From positions 1 to 11,353 of the forward strand of contig CANCKV010000043.1 in NCBI GenBank assembly GCA_947378615.1: a DNA stretch of 11,353 bases, in the 5' to 3' direction. Of this stretch, positions 6,527-11,353 are shown piece after piece. The notes below the pieces were generated by a model that was not told the origin of the DNA, did not search any database, and was given only the letters and a program-made list of their open reading frames with translations. The DNA is from Chitinophagaceae bacterium (lineage in GTDB: Bacteria; Bacteroidota; Bacteroidia; Chitinophagales; Chitinophagaceae). Position 1 is the first letter of the stretch. The number at the start of each line of letters is the position of its first letter. The position numbers and the translations under genes were made by a program.

Positions 6527-8019
6527 GGTTGCCAGAAGATTTTTGTGTACAACGTTACATTTCCTTGTGCTTTAACACTATTAGGATTTGTGTTTATCTC
6601 TGTTTGAGGATAAAGTAACCTAACAGGAATATCGCCTGCACTTGGATTTATTGAACCTGGTACGTCAGCTGGAATTTTTGTTCTTCTGTAATCAGCATAA
6701 ACTTCTAATGGATTAATTACATTCATAGAAGCCCACTTTTGAGTCATTATGGTTGTTAAAGGGTCTGTTGAAATATCTATATTAACAGTTTCATCCTTTT
6801 GACCATAATAATCGGAAGCATAAGTTGGGTCACTACCATATCCACAATAAACAAACGATTCATCTAATGCAGATTTAAATAATGCCTTATAATCACCGCC
6901 TGTCAATAACCCTCTTTGTGCAGCTTCTGCTTGAATAAATAAGCTTTCGAAAGATGTCAAAACAGGTGAAGATTGAGTTGCAGAACCAATTATTGATCCT
7001 TCCCCTAATCCAATTCCAGAAATTACTTTGTTAGGTAAACCTTGAACACCAAAGTCATTTCCTGCAAAGCTAGAACCCTTGTAAGGAGCATAAAAGAAAA
7101 AGATTCTATCGTCATTATAGTTCTCATAAAAGTTGATTGCATAGGAATTAGCACGATAATAGCCATAATTAGATGCTAAGTTACCCGCAGCAGAATATCC
7201 ATAATCAAAATAAAATGGATTTTCGTGTGCATCAGCATCGTTTGAAAAACCAGGATTAGCCATTGCGCTTTGACCTACACCTAAAAAACCATTCGCATCG
7301 TTGTTTACTATAGCAAGTTCTTTAGCATAAAAACTAGGCTTTGTACCAACTTCAGAATAACGCAACAATAATCTTAACTCAAGTGTATTGATGAATTTTA
7401 ACCATAACGATTGCTTGCCCTGAAACATAATATCAGAATTAGCAGTAGGACCAACAAGTTTGGTATCATCAAAACTACTGATTAAAGTACGAGCTGAATC
7501 CAATTGTACGAAAAGGTCTGCGTAAATTGCCGCTGCATCATCATATTTAGGCGTTGGATATTTTTCAATTTGCAACGCTTGACTATAAGGTACATTTCCG
7601 TATAAATCTACTAGATTATGATAACAATATACTTTTAAAGCTTTTGCTATCCCAGCATAAAAGACATCTTTATCAGGACGTATTGCCTCTGCAGACTTTT
7701 CTATATAATCAAGATTTTTGATGGCATAATAGAATTCTGCCCAAACACCTTGATAATAGGAGTTACTAAACTTGTAAGTAACTTCGGTAATATTTGGTGC
7801 ATAACCACCACTTACTGCCCAAAATCCCATCCAATACTTAGAAAATTCTAACCCGTTTGAAACGTTAGTTGCAATAGAATTTAATGCAGCAGGTAACACC
7901 AACTGATAACTAGCAGTTAGCGGTTGATTGGGACTAGTATTCACATCGAAGAAACTCTTTTTACAAGAAACCCCGATGATAAACACAAATAATACAATTA
8001 TTAAATTTATTTTTTTCAT
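6523..8019 (-). CDS. SusD/RagB-type nutrient-binding outer-membrane lipoprotein (SusD-like_2)
   Basis: The protein has 498 residues, a usual length for the family. It has a lipoprotein signal peptide with an IGVSC lipobox; Cys19 is the lipidated residue and is followed by KK. The mature start (FFDVNTSPNQP, then VLPAALNSIA) and the helical segments 'YWMGFWAVSGGY' (62-73), 'VWAEFYYAIKNLDYIEKS' (92-109) and 'YAGIAKALKVYCYHNLVDLYGNVPYSQAL' (121-149) match the SusD-like_2 branch, a TPR-like helical scaffold. Later markers are 'LWLKFINTLELRLLLRYSEV', 'ESLFIQAEAAQRG' and 'NPLEVYADYRRTKIP'. By family knowledge SusD proteins sit on top of the SusC barrel as a hinged lid and bind the substrate, a glycan, peptide or other polymer fragment. 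The gene starts 28 bp after susC. The AAAGAGA eight bases before the ATG is a weak Shine-Dalgarno-like run. Aromatic residues are plentiful, but the binding site cannot be assigned from sequence alone. Confidence 0.94.
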   Translation of the reverse strand: MKKINLIIVLFVFIIGVSCKKSFFDVNTSPNQPLTASYQLVLPAALNSIATNVSNGLEFSKYWMGFWAVSGGYAPNITEVTYKFSNSYYQGVWAEFYYAIKNLDYIEKSAEAIRPDKDVFYAGIAKALKVYCYHNLVDLYGNVPYSQALQIEKYPTPKYDDAAAIYADLFVQLDSARTLISSFDDTKLVGPTANSDIMFQGKQSLWLKFINTLELRLLLRYSEVGTKPSFYAKELAIVNNDANGFLGVGQSAMANPGFSNDADAHENPFYFDYGYSAAGNLASNYGYYRANSYAINFYENYNDDRIFFFYAPYKGSSFAGNDFGVQGLPNKVISGIGLGEGSIIGSATQSSPVLTSFESLFIQAEAAQRGLLTGGDYKALFKSALDESFVYCGYGSDPTYASDYYGQKDETVNIDISTDPLTTIMTQKWASMNVINPLEVYADYRRTKIPADVPGSINPSAGDIPVRLLYPQTEINTNPNSVKAQGNVTLYTKIFWQP

Positions 8020-8047
8020 TTTATCTCTTTTTAAGTTTAAATAATTA

Positions 8048-11000
8048 TTAGAAAGTAACAGCTATGTTAAAGCCCCAAAATCTAGTTGGAGGTGTTTGAT
8101 TAACACTTGTAAAACCTGCATCATTGAATGATTGACCATAAGCATTTGTAGCATTGTCATTAAATTCAGGATCAGTCCAAATGTTATCTTTAGGTCTGAA
8201 AGTTAATAAATTCCTTCCAAAAACACTAATTGTAGCTGCTTTCAAGTATTTAGATGCAGTTATCAACTTTTCAGGAAGTTTGTAACTCAAAGATAATTCT
8301 CTTAATTTCCAGAAAGAAGCACTCGTTACATAAGGAGTACCAATTCTGTTAATATTACCTGACCAGAAATTGTAAACATTACTAATTGTTCTGTTATTAT
8401 TTGCTACGTATTTTCCTGTAGCATCTGCATAAACAGAATTAGGGAATACAAATTTCTCACGATTTCCATAAGTAGAATGTGCAGAAATACCAGAAAAATC
8501 TAAATCTTGTCCAATACCATTAAATATTACTCCACCACCTCTGTAATCAGCAACTGCAGCTAAAGTGAAGTTCTTATAGGATAAAGAGGTATTGATACCT
8601 AAACGGTATGGGTTGAAGGCAGAACCTACATTGATTAAACTCGATCCACGAGAAGGATCTCCATTGTCATCAACAATTACTTTTCCTGTTGCTGCATCTC
8701 TAGCCCAATCATAAACTTTCAAAGATGGAAATGCTTTTCCTACAATTGCATAAGATGAATTACCTAAGAAAATATCTGCATTTCCAGGAAGGGCAACCAC
8801 TTTATTAAAGATATAATTAAAGTTAATTCCAATATCCCATCTAAAACCATCTTTAGTACTTAATAACGGTGTAAATCTCAAATCAGATTCAACACCAATA
8901 TTTTGTGTTTCTCCATTATTAATTAATGTTGTTCCATACCCTGTAGCTCCTGAAACTTGAGAAGACAAAGTTTGATTAGTTGTATTTGATTTGTAGATAG
9001 CACCTTGTAAATTGATTCTATTTTTCAAGAAACCAAGTTCAGCACCTACTTCAATTTCTGTTGTTCTTTCATCCTTAATTCCTTTATTATTTAAAGTGTA
9101 ACTAGTTGCAAATCCTGAAGTATTTCCAAATGGAAAGTTAGAGGCAGTAGCAAAAGTATTTTGCAAATTATAAGCACCAAAAGGAGATATATTATCAAGA
9201 TTCACTTGTCCTGTAACCCCATAAGAAGCACGAACCTTTACAAAATCCAAGAATTTTCCTTCGAATAATTTAGGAAATGCATCAGATGCAATAAAAGACA
9301 AATCCGCACCACCATAAGAGAATGGATCAGATACTGTAGAATAATGAGAATGTCTATAAGCAGCACGACCAAATAAATAGCCCTTATAGCCAATAGTAGC
9401 CTCTGCAAATGAACCTTCAGTATTTCTTTGGAAATCATTTTCATAGGCAGTAGGGCTACCTACACGAGTACCAATATTGAAGAAATTATTAAAGTTCAAG
9501 GCTGTTGCTCCGATACCCAAGAATTTCATGTAATCAGATTGGAAATTTTGTCCCAATATCAACTTAGTAGAAATTTGATTGAATTTTTTATGTAGAGTCA
9601 CCAACAAATCACCAGTTAATTTTGAATTAAATACATTTCCTTCGTTCATTGATGGATTTGTATGTTTTACACTAGACGCCAAATTTGAAACCCCATAAGG
9701 ATCTCCTTGTTCGTATAAGGAATAATCAACTCCATTTGAAGTAGTTTTATACAAATCTTCATGACTAGTGTAACCAATCCTATAACTCGCATCCATCCAA
9801 TCTGTTACCTTAAGAGCAGCAGAAATATTACCAATTAAATACTCATCTCTTCCTGTAATTCTAGAGTTATTAATTTGCCACCAAGGATTAGGATAGTAAG
9901 CATTGAAATAATTATTTGCATTACCAAACGAGTTTAAATCAGTTGTATTTTGAAACCATCTCAAATCAACGTGTGCAGGCGTATTCAATACAGCAAAATA
10001 AAGTGGCCGACTTTGGAAAAATCCTGGTCCTGCAGTATTTACATCACTTTGAGTGTAAGAAACACTATATTCAATTTTAAATTTATCAAAATCTCTTGAA
10101 CCAGCTACACGTGCATTGTTTTTACGAAACATATCGTGTGGTACAATACCTTCTGAATAAACATTCTGAAGACCTACGAAAATTGAACTTTTCTCGTCTC
10201 CTCCAGAAAAAGATACATTGTTTTGAGTTGTAAACCCTTTATCCCAGAAGTTTTTCTTAGCATCTCTTAATGGACTATATTTTACCATTAAAGTAGAATC
10301 ATAGTAAGAACCGTCTGCTCTATACATGCGTTTAGGAGTTCCAAGTGCTACTGTGCTACCATCATAACGAGGACCAAAACTTTGATTCTCATAAGGTACA
10401 TATAATGCTTTTCCTGTTAATGGGTCAATACCACCTGAAGACTTTCCTTCACCACCATAAGAACCAAAATCATATTGTAAATCTGGCATTAAAGAAACTC
10501 TTTCAAATTGAATATTTGAAGAGAACTTCACACGAAGTTTTCCTCTAGTATTTCCTTTTTGAGTAGTAACTACCATTACACCGTTTGAACCTTCTGAACC
10601 ATATAAAGTAGAACCTTCTGAACCTTTAATAATGGTGATATTATCAATATCATCAGGATCAATAGAAGATAAATAACTTGAAGGAACAATTGCACCATCC
10701 ACAACAAGTAACGCTTCATTGTTTCCTGTAATAGATCTATTACCTCTTAAATTGATACGTACTGTAGGATTAACACCATTGTTAGTCGTTTGAATTTGCA
10801 AACCAGATACTTTACCAGTCAATCCAGTAGCAGCATTTGTGACGTGACCTTGTGTTAACACATCGCCACTAACTTTTTGTGTTGCATACCCAATTTCTTT
10901 TGGTTGACGTTTTATACCAAAAGCTGTAACAACCACTTCATCAATAATTGCATCTTGATTACTCAAAGAAACAGAAATGGTTTTTGAATTTCCCACTTTT

Positions 11001-11248
11001 ACTTGTTGGGAAGAAAAGCTAACGGCACTAATAATAAGTACATCACTAGCCTTAACATTGATTTTGTAAGTTCCATCGGCTTCTGTAGCGACACCTTGTT
11101 GTGTTCCCTTTACAGTTATGGATGCCCCCGAAATAGGCTTGCCATCTTTGTCAATTACTTTCCCTGTGATGGGTCTTGTTTGGGCGATGGATGCCGCAAA
11201 TAAGCCCACAACCATTACCGTTAAAAGCAGGATTTTCTTCATGTTCAT
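8048..11248 (-). CDS. SusC/RagA-type TonB-linked outer-membrane transporter
   Basis: This 1066-residue protein is complete and of normal SusC length. Order of parts: a signal peptide with probable cleavage after SIA at residue 22; a CarboxypepD_reg-like domain at about 24-98 (RPITGKVIDKDGKPISGASITVKGT); a TonB-box-like segment DEVVVTAFG at 103-111; a plug domain at about 117-232, with LRGNRSITGNNEALLVVDG and the closing 'TLYGSEGSNGVMVVTTQKG'; then a long beta-barrel ending in PTRFWGFNIAVTF with the usual C-terminal phenylalanine. It uses TonB/ExbBD energy to import a substrate captured with the SusD lid. There is no STN domain between signal peptide and regulatory domain, so direct signalling to a FecR-type anti-sigma factor is unlikely. 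It is first in a three-gene operon. Two ATGs are possible, at 11248 and 11242 (MNMKK); both leave a good signal peptide, and the choice is open. The substrate is unknown. Confidence 0.96.
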   Translation of the reverse strand: MNMKKILLLTVMVVGLFAASIAQTRPITGKVIDKDGKPISGASITVKGTQQGVATEADGTYKINVKASDVLIISAVSFSSQQVKVGNSKTISVSLSNQDAIIDEVVVTAFGIKRQPKEIGYATQKVSGDVLTQGHVTNAATGLTGKVSGLQIQTTNNGVNPTVRINLRGNRSITGNNEALLVVDGAIVPSSYLSSIDPDDIDNITIIKGSEGSTLYGSEGSNGVMVVTTQKGNTRGKLRVKFSSNIQFERVSLMPDLQYDFGSYGGEGKSSGGIDPLTGKALYVPYENQSFGPRYDGSTVALGTPKRMYRADGSYYDSTLMVKYSPLRDAKKNFWDKGFTTQNNVSFSGGDEKSSIFVGLQNVYSEGIVPHDMFRKNNARVAGSRDFDKFKIEYSVSYTQSDVNTAGPGFFQSRPLYFAVLNTPAHVDLRWFQNTTDLNSFGNANNYFNAYYPNPWWQINNSRITGRDEYLIGNISAALKVTDWMDASYRIGYTSHEDLYKTTSNGVDYSLYEQGDPYGVSNLASSVKHTNPSMNEGNVFNSKLTGDLLVTLHKKFNQISTKLILGQNFQSDYMKFLGIGATALNFNNFFNIGTRVGSPTAYENDFQRNTEGSFAEATIGYKGYLFGRAAYRHSHYSTVSDPFSYGGADLSFIASDAFPKLFEGKFLDFVKVRASYGVTGQVNLDNISPFGAYNLQNTFATASNFPFGNTSGFATSYTLNNKGIKDERTTEIEVGAELGFLKNRINLQGAIYKSNTTNQTLSSQVSGATGYGTTLINNGETQNIGVESDLRFTPLLSTKDGFRWDIGINFNYIFNKVVALPGNADIFLGNSSYAIVGKAFPSLKVYDWARDAATGKVIVDDNGDPSRGSSLINVGSAFNPYRLGINTSLSYKNFTLAAVADYRGGGVIFNGIGQDLDFSGISAHSTYGNREKFVFPNSVYADATGKYVANNNRTISNVYNFWSGNINRIGTPYVTSASFWKLRELSLSYKLPEKLITASKYLKAATISVFGRNLLTFRPKDNIWTDPEFNDNATNAYGQSFNDAGFTSVNQTPPTRFWGFNIAVTF

Positions 11249-11262
11249 AATATTTTAGGTTA

Positions 11263-11271
11263 GCAAAGTAG
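11263..11271 (-). promoter_or_regulatory. Weak candidate -7 element upstream of susC
   Basis: CTACTTTGC on the - strand, 15-23 bp before the susC ATG, resembles the Bacteroidota -7 element TAnnTTTG, but one position short. No clear TTTG -33 element is seen 19-20 bp further up, where the sequence is TTAA. The remaining upstream DNA to the window edge (11272-11353) is very AT-rich, with two copies of TTAAATATT and no gene. This is weak support for an operon promoter. Confidence 0.25.
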
Positions 11272-11353
11272 TGATTTTATATGAAACGTTAATTAAATAT
11301 TAATAAAATGTTATCTTTTTTTGTTAAATATTCGTAAACAGCATTAACAAAAC

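Noticed and set aside
9238..11203. Short frames of 66-68 codons inside the SusC gene
   Set aside because: They overlap a continuous and well-recognised TonB-dependent transporter frame and have no signal of their own.
11249..11353. Possible promoter for a divergent gene to the right (TATCTTTT on the + strand)
   Set aside because: It matches the -7 pattern only loosely, has no TTTG at the right distance upstream, and no coding sequence follows within the window.
1..11353. Search for CRISPR arrays, tRNA/rRNA, insertion sequences, phage or defence genes
   Set aside because: No spaced repeat series, no cloverleaf-like segment, no transposase or integrase motif and no defence-type domain was found. 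All long frames are explained by the six annotated genes.

Overview
The window comes from an AT-rich member of the Bacteroidota. The markers are a type IX secretion (T9SS) type B cargo protein with a PorP/SprF partner, a SusC/SusD pair, a DUF1735-type lipoprotein, start codons with A-rich leaders and no clear Shine-Dalgarno, and a MurA with the PGGD loop. The style of the SBBP/PKD surface protein and of the SusD-like_2 protein suggests the Chitinophagales/Sphingobacteriales side of the phylum. That placement is inference.

Layout. Bases 1-4008 (+ strand) hold the 3' part of a large secreted surface protein: a propeller-like SBBP region, four PKD domains and a T9SS type B C-terminal domain. Six bases later comes a complete PorP/SprF outer-membrane protein gene. 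A strong intrinsic terminator closes this pair at 4031-4070. Convergent to it is murA (4125-5429, - strand), the first committed enzyme of peptidoglycan precursor synthesis. Its catalytic-loop cysteine is replaced by aspartate. Upstream of murA lies a 159-bp gap with a near-perfect 15-bp direct repeat, a small inverted repeat and the terminator of the next unit.

Bases 5589-11248 (- strand) form a compact three-gene outer-membrane uptake operon, transcribed from right to left: a SusC-type TonB-dependent transporter (8048-11248), a SusD-like_2 lipoprotein (6523-8019) and a DUF1735 lipoprotein (5589-6485). The gaps are 28 and 37 bp. A GAAA-loop terminator follows the last gene. SusC forms the TonB-driven barrel, SusD the lid, and the third protein is probably a surface ligand-binding accessory. 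No degradative enzyme, regulator or transposase is visible, so the substrate cannot be read from this window.

No tRNA, rRNA, CRISPR array, insertion sequence or phage gene was seen, and no gene-free stretch exceeds 160 bp. I do not see an undescribed system here. The points most worth checking are the MurA Cys-to-Asp loop, the unknown substrate of the SusCD-DUF1735 operon, the missing N-terminus of the first gene, and the direct repeat upstream of murA.
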